A stretch of 6,357 nucleotides of DNA from Ruminococcus flavefaciens (GCA_902792495.1 CADBAC010000127.1:1-6357); one strand, 5' to 3'. Counted from the stretch's first letter, positions 1 through 5,105 are shown. Numbers and translations are program-made. The notes: generated from the sequence alone by a model not told the origin.

Positions 1-74
1 CAACGTTTGCACTGATGTCACCGAACATAATAATCATTCAAGTTTCAGTCCCCGTGAGGGGTGTGAGTTGTAAC
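1..74 (-). CRISPR. Leader end of a probable type III-A-like CRISPR array (one repeat plus spacer)
   Basis: Positions 42-74 form a 33-nt CRISPR-like repeat. On the plus strand it begins GTTTCAGTCCCC and contains the hairpin CCCC-GTGA-GGGG (50-61). Read on the minus strand it ends GGGGACTGAAAC, the form of a type III-A crRNA 5' handle (ACTGAAAC). The start matches the Mycobacterium tuberculosis type III-A direct repeat (GTTTCCGTCCCC, then a four-base loop and GGGG) except at one stem-side base and the loop. Positions 1-41 would be spacer; no second repeat is visible, so a spacer of at least about 40 nt is implied. A strong minus-strand promoter starts 13 nt beyond the repeat, which supports minus-strand transcription and makes this the leader-proximal repeat. 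A single copy cannot prove an array, the exact repeat length (33-36 nt) is open, and no cas gene is present. Confidence 0.72.
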
Positions 75-86
75 ATCCGCACTTAT

Positions 87-115
87 ATAATAACACATCT
101 TATATAAAATGTCAA
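87..115 (-). promoter_or_regulatory. Strong sigma-A-like promoter driving the CRISPR array
   Basis: Read on the minus strand, a perfect -35 box TTGACA (115-110) is followed by a 17-nt spacer and a -10 box TATTAT (92-87; five of six consensus bases). Transcription would start near position 80, only a few bases before the repeat at 74. The promoter fits its position and sets the direction of the array. Its -10 box overlaps one of the two TTATATAA palindromes, which could bind a regulator or adaptation factor. Confidence 0.75.
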
Positions 116-228
116 GTTTTTGTGCAAATTTTACGTATTCTTTGCAGATCGGCCTGATATTGTCCCACCTACTCCTTCTGAAAATACGGTAAGAGCATAC
201 AGCTTTTGCAATATATCCTTGTAAAGCC

Positions 229-257
229 ATTGTATCATATTACAGAAAGAAAGTAAA
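229..257 (-). promoter_or_regulatory. Possible second, leader-distal promoter
   Basis: On the minus strand TTTACT (257-252) is separated by 17 nt from TACAAT (234-229). These match consensus at four and five of six bases. It would give a longer leader transcript of about 150 nt before the first repeat. AT-rich sequence produces such matches by chance, so this is only a candidate. Confidence 0.35.
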
Positions 258-329
258 GACTTGAACTTTTTGGCAAAAGCACCAAAATGCAATTCCTGCA
301 ACTGTGCATGATGTTGAACAAATCACTGC

Positions 330-956
330 TCATTTCACAGGATGCCGTATCACCGTTTTCAGCTTGTCAGCAGTGACCCGCCTTGCATCCGAAAGATAAA
401 TCTCATGGTGAAGCCTGCTGTCGCTTATATCAAGGGTATAGCCCTGCTGCTCCATATACTCATGCATAAGCTGAACTGTTGCAGGCTCGTCATCGTAGCT
501 TCCGATGTGCATACACTGAACGCATTCTCCCTCATCATAGGTGAGAAATCCGACCTTTGAGAAATCCGCTTTCTTTTTGCGTGACGCTTCCTCTTTCGCC
601 CATTCAACGTCCGCTTCTGTGACAAAATCAGGCAGACGTATAAGCGATATCCATCTGAACTTTTCCTTGTGAGCATAGTCGATGCCGTTCACTCCGTCCT
701 GCCGCCATAAGCCTTCCAGCGGAGGTACAACATAGTCAAAGTAGCCGTCAATATGATGGCTGCTTTTTTTGCTCATCTTTATCGTAAATGCAACGCCGTA
801 AAGCAGTTCTATAGAACGCTTGTACTCGCCGTCCGCTGTATTCGGATCGCCCTCGCCACGAACGGCTATGTAGTTCATAGGCGGCACTGTAACGATCACA
901 GGCTTTTTCGGCGGCATATAGAATTCTTTGTACTCTTTCTTGTAATCGAACGGCAT
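330..956 (-). CDS. GyrI-like small-molecule-binding protein (COG4832 type)
   Basis: Protein of 208 residues. The start MPFDYKKEY is chosen over an ATG 14 codons upstream because AAAGGAG lies just before it and because the start codon shares a base with the previous stop (TAATG), implying coupled translation. The N-terminal half carries MNYIAVRGEGDPN (about 27-39). The C-terminal half has HIGSYDDEPATVQLMHEYM (about 150-168) and HHEIYLSDARR (183-193), ending KLKTVIRHPVK, all typical of GyrI-like proteins. The fold is the SOUL/GyrI ligand-binding fold known from the effector domains of multidrug regulators and from gyrase inhibitor GyrI; some stand-alone members hydrolyse cyclopropanoid genotoxins. 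No DNA-binding domain, signal peptide or membrane segment is present, so a cytoplasmic binding protein or hydrolase is likely. It is the last gene of the operon. The family call is firm; the substrate is unknown. Confidence 0.88.
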   Translation of the reverse strand: MPFDYKKEYKEFYMPPKKPVIVTVPPMNYIAVRGEGDPNTADGEYKRSIELLYGVAFTIKMSKKSSHHIDGYFDYVVPPLEGLWRQDGVNGIDYAHKEKFRWISLIRLPDFVTEADVEWAKEEASRKKKADFSKVGFLTYDEGECVQCMHIGSYDDEPATVQLMHEYMEQQGYTLDISDSRLHHEIYLSDARRVTADKLKTVIRHPVK

Positions 957-1390
957 TACTGTCTCTCCTTTCGGTATGTACCGTCTGAGAAGTCCCATAT
1001 TTCGATATAAGGCACATCGTTTTCGTAGATCCAGGACTTTATCAGTGTGGGTGTTATTTCAATAACGCACTCCTGTGGAAGTCCCGACCACCGCTTTACC
1101 GCATCGGGGAAGGCTTTCTCCATAGCGCTCATGAATTCGGGGATGTCATAGGGCTTTCCGATAATACGGCATTTCCCCTCCACGGAATAATATCCGAAGC
1201 AAAGGGCGGCATTGGGATTTTCAGCTATCTGCCGGCACTTCAGGTATTCCCTGTTGGTCTGACAGAAAAACTTCCCTCCGTAAACTACAACGCTCATACT
1301 GCGTGAAGTCACACGGTCACCTGCGCAGGTGGCAAGAACCATTATCCTGCCGTCGCCGATATCCTTCCACAATCTGCTGAAATCGCTCAT
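956..1390 (-). CDS. Pyridoxamine 5'-phosphate oxidase-like (FMN-binding split barrel) protein
   Basis: Protein of 144 residues. The pattern DGRIMVLATCAGDRVTSRSM (13-32), then VVVYGGKFFCQTN (34-46), QIAENPNAALCFG (54-66) and an IIGKPYDI strand (76-83) is that of the PNPOx-like split beta-barrel family, also called general stress protein 26-like. Such proteins usually bind FMN, F420 or haem as dimers. The short length and absence of clear PLP-pathway residues argue against a true PdxH. The start overlaps the preceding stop by four bases (ATGA), and an AGAGG site lies upstream. The gene ends at the start of the GyrI-like gene. It may reduce or bind a small aromatic compound, but the substrate and cofactor cannot be read from the sequence. 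Confidence 0.85.
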   Translation of the reverse strand: MSDFSRLWKDIGDGRIMVLATCAGDRVTSRSMSVVVYGGKFFCQTNREYLKCRQIAENPNAALCFGYYSVEGKCRIIGKPYDIPEFMSAMEKAFPDAVKRWSGLPQECVIEITPTLIKSWIYENDVPYIEIWDFSDGTYRKERQ

Positions 1391-1707
1391 TTCCGTCCTC
1401 TTTTCTTTGGCACGGGCAGTTCGTCATACATAGCTTCAACAAGCCGCATAAGGAAGTCCCTGTCGTCAATATTGTCCACCATCAGCATTGGCTTTGCGCC
1501 TTCATAGGGCAGTTCGGATATGGCATCAGGCATAAGTTCCTGTGCCGTTTTAACGGGCTTCACAAGAAAGCGGTCATCGTATATGCCGCCGAATACCTTG
1601 CCACGATAATAGAGGATGTACTCCCCCATCATTGCACGGTAAGTGATCCCCTCAAGCATGGACAGCTGTTCAAGTATAAAGTCAAGATAATCTTTTGTTG
1701 ACGGCAT
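1387..1707 (-). CDS. TfoX N-terminal-domain protein
   Basis: Protein of 106 residues starting MPSTKDYLDFILEQL. This start is supported by AGGAGGAATAAT immediately before it; an upstream ATG at 1785 would lie inside the RidA gene. Residues 22-54, containing YRAMMGEYILYYRGKVFGG and then YDDRFLVKPVKTA, are characteristic of the TfoX/Sxy N-terminal domain. In gamma-proteobacteria full-length Sxy/TfoX activates competence genes with CRP. This protein has only the N-terminal domain, so a competence role should not be assumed; single-domain members are common and mostly uncharacterised. The C-terminus is a basic tail (KKRGRK) that might contact nucleic acid. The gene starts one base after the RidA stop and overlaps the PNPOx-like gene by four bases, so the three are surely co-translated. 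Confidence 0.87.
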   Translation of the reverse strand: MPSTKDYLDFILEQLSMLEGITYRAMMGEYILYYRGKVFGGIYDDRFLVKPVKTAQELMPDAISELPYEGAKPMLMVDNIDDRDFLMRLVEAMYDELPVPKKRGRK

Positions 1708-1708
1708 A

Positions 1709-2086
1709 TTATTCCTCCTGTTTTCCGCAGTATGCCACCGCATCTGCCTGGAACTGCAAACCATTCTCACCGCCAACGTGGGCAAACCCGGTCTGTATCG
1801 ACTTGCGGACAGGATATCTGCCGTTGAAGCGTTCTTTTATGACATTCTCCATTACGGGGATATTCCACACATCTCTGAACAGACAATCCATCTGAACCAC
1901 GTTTTCAAGAGTCAGACCGAACAGTGCAAGCCGTCTTTCCATTTCGTCAAACGCACCGTTTATCTGCTCCTCAATAGTGCCGCCCACATTGCCGACGCAG
2001 TAATTCAGAAAGCAGAAATCGCCTGCCTTAATTATACCCGAATGCGCCCATTCTTCGTTGACATCTTTTCTTATGATACCGCTCAT
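1709..2086 (-). CDS. RidA (YjgF/YER057c/UK114) family protein
   Basis: Protein of 125 residues, the usual size for this family, whose members form trimers with active sites at subunit interfaces. GNVGGTIEEQINGAFDEMER (32-51), the LENVVQMDCLFRDV strand region (60-73) and YPVRKSIQ (91-98) fit the family. Classical RidA hydrolyses reactive enamine/imine intermediates made by PLP enzymes. By eye, R94 corresponds to the essential Arg105 of E. coli RidA, but the position matching Glu120 appears to be Gln113, so deaminase activity is uncertain. The ribosome binding site (AAGGAG) overlaps the end of the preceding gene, whose stop is 10 nt upstream. Membership is clear; the exact Rid subfamily is not. 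Confidence 0.88.
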   Translation of the reverse strand: MSGIIRKDVNEEWAHSGIIKAGDFCFLNYCVGNVGGTIEEQINGAFDEMERRLALFGLTLENVVQMDCLFRDVWNIPVMENVIKERFNGRYPVRKSIQTGFAHVGGENGLQFQADAVAYCGKQEE

Positions 2087-2096
2087 AATACGCTCC

Positions 2097-2546
2097 TTAT
2101 CTTATGCCGATGTAAATGTGTATCTCGCAGTTTTCAGGGTCCGCATTCTGATACTCCTCGAAGTCGAAAACATAGGTGCGGTCAAGTGGCATCTGCCACA
2201 GCTTCTGCCAGAATTCGCCTGCCGCAGTCATCATATTTCCCACTACCACGAATTTCGCATATTTCCCCGCAGGAAGTGTGCGGACTTCAAATCCATCGGG
2301 CACTTCACCGTCAGCGGCACAGCCTGCCATGAATGTATAATCGCCGTGTTCGTTGTTCTCATAGTCGGTGTAGATACCCATAGTTTTGCCCGTTGTCTTA
2401 TCGGGAATGGCCGCATAGCCGCCTTCAGCAAAAAAGCGCTGCCACATACCACCTATCACTGCGCCCATATCAGGTGCGGAATTGTTTGTTCTTGCGGTGA
2501 ATCCTACTACCTTTGTTTCCTTTAATTCTACTGTTTCATACTGCAT
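2097..2546 (-). CDS. Cass2/GyrI-like effector-binding domain protein
   Basis: Protein of 149 residues. MQYETVELKETKVVGFTAR (1-19) is the typical first strand, IGGMWQRFFAEGG (31-43) the first helix, and LPAGKYAKFVVVG (91-103) followed by DFEEYQ (128-133) and EIHIYIGI (141-148) the C-terminal half of an effector-binding (GyrI-like/AraC-E-bind, integron-cassette Cass2) domain. These domains bind bulky, often cationic drugs through a pocket containing an acidic residue; E130 or E131 is a candidate. The usual HTH of BmrR- or Rob-type regulators is missing, so this is a stand-alone binding protein. The start is placed at the ATG after AAAGGAGGTATGCACA; an ATG nine codons upstream has no such site. 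The ribosome binding site lies in the loop of an inverted repeat. First gene after the WYL regulator. Confidence 0.85.
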   Translation of the reverse strand: MQYETVELKETKVVGFTARTNNSAPDMGAVIGGMWQRFFAEGGYAAIPDKTTGKTMGIYTDYENNEHGDYTFMAGCAADGEVPDGFEVRTLPAGKYAKFVVVGNMMTAAGEFWQKLWQMPLDRTYVFDFEEYQNADPENCEIHIYIGIR

Positions 2547-2572
2547 TGTGCATACCTCCTTTGATATGCACA
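2547..2572 (-). promoter_or_regulatory. 8-bp inverted repeat enclosing the ribosome binding site of the Cass2-like gene
   Basis: TGTGCATA (2547-2554) and TATGCACA (2565-2572) are perfect inverted copies. The 10 nt between them encode the AAAGGAGG ribosome binding site on the minus strand, and the second arm touches the start ATG. In a read-through mRNA this makes an 8-bp hairpin with the ribosome site in its loop. If transcription instead starts from TACAAT just upstream, the same dyad would sit over the start site and act as a DNA operator. The sequence does not decide between these. Confidence 0.55.
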
Positions 2573-2600
2573 TTGTACCACATCAAACATGACAACAGTT
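2572..2600 (-). promoter_or_regulatory. Possible promoter for the Cass2-like gene and downstream genes
   Basis: On the minus strand TACAAT (2577-2572) is a good -10 box. The region 17 nt farther up (AACTGT) is a poor -35 and falls in the centre of the 2585-2610 inverted repeat. A weak -35 under a dyad is what an activator-dependent promoter looks like, and the adjacent WYL regulator is an obvious candidate. Read-through from the dinB promoter is the alternative. Confidence 0.35.
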
Positions 2601-2610
2601 TGTCATGTTT
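2585..2610. repeat. Perfect 11-bp inverted repeat, probable operator
   Basis: AAACATGACAA (2585-2595) and TTGTCATGTTT (2600-2610) are perfect inverted copies around CAGT. The right arm includes the stop codon of the WYL regulator gene (TGA at 2605-2603). The stem has only three G-C pairs and no proper T-run follows on either strand, so a terminator is less likely than a dimer-binding site for a regulator such as the WYL protein. Confidence 0.6.
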
Positions 2611-3511
2611 CATATTTATCGGAAATATTCTTTATAAGTTCCGCAAATTCCTGTCGGTATCCTTCGGGAGAGATTATCTCCGCACCATCGCCGAATGACA
2701 GGATATAGCGGTAAAACGTCGGTGCATCCTCCCATGTGAGAGTCAGCCTTATATCCCCGTTATCATAATATCCGAGCATATCCGTGCCGAATTCATCAAT
2801 AAGCCGCCATTTCAGACTCTTGTCAAATCTCACCTCTGCCTCTATCTCACCTCTGGTATGTCTCAGCTTGTCGCAGGTATATTCGGGAACGTCCCTTTCT
2901 GCACATTTCTCACCGGTCATCTGCAACTCCGTTATCCTGGTCAGCTTGAACATACGGTAGTCATTACGGTCAGTGCAGAATCCCCACACATACCATGCCG
3001 ACCACTGAAACACCAGATGATAAGGCTCCAATTTCCGGGTGGTCTCGCCTTTCGGTGAGAAATAGCGGAACATTATCATCATCCGCTTTTCCATAGCCTG
3101 CCTTATCATTTCTATCTTGTCCGCAACTGCCGATTTGTCCCAGCTTGAAAGGTCTATTATGATATGATTATCCGCATTTACCGAGGACGTTTCAGCCGCC
3201 GAAAGCTTCTCCATAAGCTGACGGTAACGGTTGGTGCCGCTTACACTGTCAAGGCTCTGAAGGCCCGAAAGTATGGCTCGCATATCATCGGAGGAAAGCA
3301 GAGTGCGGTCCACCTTGTAGTTGCTGACAATGGATATTCCTCCGCCCTGTCCCTGTTCGGAAATAACGGGTATCCCCGACATATTCAGTGTCTCAATGTC
3401 ACGGAGAATGGTGCGCCGTGATACCTCGAACTTCTCTGCAAGCTGTGCGGATGTTACCTTGTCCTTTTGCAGAAGTATCGAAAGTATGCCGATAAGTCTG
3501 TCTATCTTCAA
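2603..3511 (-). CDS. HTH/WYL-domain transcriptional regulator (YafY type)
   Basis: Protein of 302 residues. Residues 1-60 are an HTH_11-type winged helix with LAEKFEVSRRTILRDIETL (24-42) and a glycine-rich wing (QGQGGGIS). Residues about 135-200 are the WYL domain; the name motif appears as WYV (173-175) and the conserved KLTRI is at 189-193. Residues about 220-300 match the C-terminal WCX region. WYL domains bind ligands, in some members nucleic acids or nucleotides, and these regulators often control DNA-damage or defence genes. The start is TTG: GGAGGT lies 8 nt before it, and it overlaps the dinB stop by four bases (TTGA), so it is translationally coupled to dinB. It probably regulates its own operon through the dyads at 2547-2610 or 4791-4809; which one is inference. 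Confidence 0.92.
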   Translation of the reverse strand: MKIDRLIGILSILLQKDKVTSAQLAEKFEVSRRTILRDIETLNMSGIPVISEQGQGGGISIVSNYKVDRTLLSSDDMRAILSGLQSLDSVSGTNRYRQLMEKLSAAETSSVNADNHIIIDLSSWDKSAVADKIEMIRQAMEKRMMIMFRYFSPKGETTRKLEPYHLVFQWSAWYVWGFCTDRNDYRMFKLTRITELQMTGEKCAERDVPEYTCDKLRHTRGEIEAEVRFDKSLKWRLIDEFGTDMLGYYDNGDIRLTLTWEDAPTFYRYILSFGDGAEIISPEGYRQEFAELIKNISDKYET

Positions 3512-4758
3512 CGCTCTGCACCTCCGCTGCTGCTCTGCTGTTTCCTGTATTTTCTCATATATTCCACCGTTTTATGGAGTATCTCGTAGTGGTATATCTT
3601 CTCAAGATTGCCTGCAAAATCCAGTCCGTAGCGCTGATGAAGCTCCGATAAAAGCTGACTGCGAAGCTTTTCATCGTTCTCCTTTTCTTCCCTGAACATC
3701 TCGTCAAAGGTAAGCTGTATTTCTTCATCCTCGCCAGAAAGATTGTAAAGTCCTGCACCTATCAGCCTGACGGGACGCCTGTCCACCTGTTCAAGAAGCC
3801 GTGACGTTTCCTGATATATCGCCATAGCCGAATCAGTCTGTGAGACAGTATGTGAACGGGATATCTGTTTCATATCGGAATACGTAAGCTTCAGTGTAAT
3901 TCCCCTGCCCTGCAATCCCACACGCTTTGCACGGTGCTCAACGCAAAAGGCAAGCAGGATCAGTATATCCCTGAGCAGTTCGTAGTCCGAAACATCTTTC
4001 TGGAAAGTAACTTCACGTCCGATGGACTTGGCATCCTCGGGACGGTAAGGTGTTACTTTACGGTCGTCTATGCCGAATGCGACCTGTGTTATCCAGCGGC
4101 CATGCTTTCCGCAAAGCCTTATTACTTCGTCTGAATTCTCACGGATATCACGGACGGTGTGTATACCTGCCGCATGGAGTTTCTTGGCAGTCTTCTCTCC
4201 AACTGTGTAAAGCACACGCACATCACGGTCGATAATGAGATCAACGAAAGCTTCTGCGTCGGGTATCTCAAAATAGCCGTCAGGCTTCTTCTCCTCGCTG
4301 GCAGTTTTTGCCGCAGTTTTGGAATAGGCAACTCCCACCGAGCAGTTGAGTCCCAGTTCATCACGGGTACGCTGCTTTATTGCATGGGCAAACTGCCTTG
4401 CGGTCTCCCAGTTTTTAGCGGTATCGGTAACATCAAGATACGCTTCGTCAAGGGCTATAGTCTGCGAGGCGGAGGCATAAGTGTTCCATATATCATGAAG
4501 CTGATCGGAAACTGTCTTGTATTTGTTGAAGTCGGGATGCATATATATCCCGTGAGGACAGCGGCGGTATGCCTCTTTTATGTTCATGGCGGAGCGTATG
4601 CCGTATTTTCTTGCTTCATAGCTGCAAGTGGCCACAACTCCACGCTCATTGGGAAGTGAACCGATTATCAGCGGCTTTCCCCTCAGCTGAGGATCATCTC
4701 GCATTTCCACAGATGCATAGAATGCGTCCATATCCACATGAATTATTATCTGCTGCAT
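3508..4758 (-). CDS. dinB: DNA polymerase IV (Y-family translesion polymerase)
   Basis: Protein of 416 residues. HVDMDAFYASVE (7-18) supplies the first catalytic Asp (D9) and a tyrosine steric gate (Y14). CSYEARKYGIRSAM (45-58) is the fingers motif. ALDEAYLDVT (102-111) carries D104 and E105. SVGVAYSKTAAKTASEEKKP (140-159) is the conserved nucleotide-binding stretch. The thumb and little-finger domains follow to about 345. IQLTFDEM (347-354) resembles the QL-x-L-F beta-clamp-binding motif, placed before a charged C-terminal tail of about 60 residues. It copies past damaged template bases with low fidelity. The start has AAGGAGG seven bases upstream and a good promoter; it is the first gene of the operon and overlaps the WYL regulator gene. 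No LexA box of the Bacillus type is seen upstream. Confidence 0.95.
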   Translation of the reverse strand: MQQIIIHVDMDAFYASVEMRDDPQLRGKPLIIGSLPNERGVVATCSYEARKYGIRSAMNIKEAYRRCPHGIYMHPDFNKYKTVSDQLHDIWNTYASASQTIALDEAYLDVTDTAKNWETARQFAHAIKQRTRDELGLNCSVGVAYSKTAAKTASEEKKPDGYFEIPDAEAFVDLIIDRDVRVLYTVGEKTAKKLHAAGIHTVRDIRENSDEVIRLCGKHGRWITQVAFGIDDRKVTPYRPEDAKSIGREVTFQKDVSDYELLRDILILLAFCVEHRAKRVGLQGRGITLKLTYSDMKQISRSHTVSQTDSAMAIYQETSRLLEQVDRRPVRLIGAGLYNLSGEDEEIQLTFDEMFREEKENDEKLRSQLLSELHQRYGLDFAGNLEKIYHYEILHKTVEYMRKYRKQQSSSGGAER

Positions 4759-4783
4759 TGCTCCGCCTCCTTAACATATGATA

Positions 4784-4812
4784 ATTATACCACACTGTAT
4801 AGCTGTGTGCAA
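4784..4812 (-). promoter_or_regulatory. Promoter of the dinB operon
   Basis: On the minus strand TTGCAC (4812-4807), a 17-nt spacer and a perfect TATAAT (4789-4784) precede dinB by about 25 nt. The -35 box is only partly consensus. Transcription should start near 4777, leaving a short leader that carries AAGGAGG. Confidence 0.75.
4791..4809. promoter_or_regulatory. Imperfect dyad between the -35 and -10 boxes of the dinB promoter
   Basis: The sequence CACACTGTATAGCTGTGTG is an imperfect palindrome: arms CACAC and GTGTG are perfect, with one more G-C pair inside. It fills the spacer of the dinB promoter, where a bound dimer would block RNA polymerase. It does not match the Firmicute LexA box (CGAAC-N4-GTTCG) and is unlike the dyads near 2547-2610. 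Confidence 0.45.
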
Positions 4813-4847
4813 CATCATGATAACAAAAGGCACAGAGAATAACGGCG

Positions 4848-5082
4848 GTACTCATATAGAAGCTTTGTATGTATTATTGAGGTATACTATTTGAAGAAGG
4901 ATCTTCTCAAATCTGTTTCCCAAGACTATTAATTTTTCCCCTGAGAGGGCGCTCACAGTAATACTACTGGTTTTCACATCTTTCGTGGGTCCGAAGGACA
5001 GAGGGGACAGGTCCCAGTTAGGGGAACCTTTCCTCAGAAAGGTTTTCCCCGATAAATGCGTATAAAGTTTCTATATGAGTAC
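4848..5082 (+). ncRNA. Probable structured RNA of unknown family, about 235 nt
   Basis: The ends 4848-4875 and 5055-5082 pair continuously over 28 positions. Twenty-four pairs are Watson-Crick and the other four (4862/5068, 4867/5063, 4870/5060, 4872/5058) are all G-U on the plus strand; on the minus strand they would be A-C clashes. This favours a plus-strand RNA over a DNA palindrome. Inside are a 10-bp hairpin with one bulged A (4889-4912, loop GAT), a short GTCC-GAA-GGAC hairpin (4989-4999), and a very stable hairpin of 12 bp with a two-base bulge (5021-5050; GGGGAA/TTCCCC and CCTTTC/GAAAGG, loop CTCA). No reading frame fits. I do not recognise it as tmRNA, SRP, RNase P or a riboswitch. 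A 6S-like rod or a mobile non-coding element are alternatives. No clear promoter is seen just upstream. Confidence 0.6.
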
Positions 5083-5105
5083 AGTGGTCGATCTGTGCCT
5101 ATATT

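Larger units (their letters stand above)
75..329 (-). other. CRISPR leader / gene-free interval
   Basis: This AT-rich stretch of 255 nt separates the repeat from the last gene of the minus-strand operon. It holds a strong promoter next to the repeat (87-115), a weaker possible one farther out (229-257), and two copies of the palindrome TTATATAA at 83-90 and 100-107. A 61-codon minus-strand reading frame (45-230) exists, but it runs into the repeat and has no family features, so I do not call it a gene. I see no convincing intrinsic terminator for the upstream operon. The leader role is inferred from its place and promoter direction. Confidence 0.6.

Noticed and set aside
42..74. Cas13d (type VI-D) array, suggested by a nearby WYL gene in a Ruminococcus-like genome
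   Set aside because: The repeat does not resemble the Cas13d repeats I know, and the WYL gene here is a full HTH regulator in a dinB operon about 2.5 kb away.
45..230. 61-codon minus-strand reading frame beside the CRISPR repeat
   Set aside because: It crosses the CRISPR promoter and most of the repeat, has no family features and no good ribosome binding site; it is leader sequence.
268..287. TTTTGG/CCAAAA inverted repeat as terminator of the operon
   Set aside because: Only six base pairs, mostly A-T, with an 8-nt loop and no T-run after it on either strand.
1387..1707. Competence regulator role for the TfoX-domain protein
   Set aside because: It has only the N-terminal domain, and the Sxy-CRP system is known from gamma-proteobacteria, so that function is not supported.
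342..4781. Plus-strand and out-of-frame reading frames within the minus-strand operon
   Set aside because: They lie opposite or out of phase with clearly recognisable genes and show no domain-like composition.
4759..4847. Plus-strand promoter for the structured RNA
   Set aside because: Several TATAAT-like strings occur, but none has a fitting -35 box at 16-18 nt; I could not support one.
4759..4850. LexA/SOS box upstream of dinB
   Set aside because: No CGAAC-N4-GTTCG-like sequence is present; only a different dyad is seen.
4989..5020. SRP RNA-like GGTCC-GAAGGA string
   Set aside because: The resemblance is limited to a few bases; the conserved SRP loop sequence and overall fold are missing.
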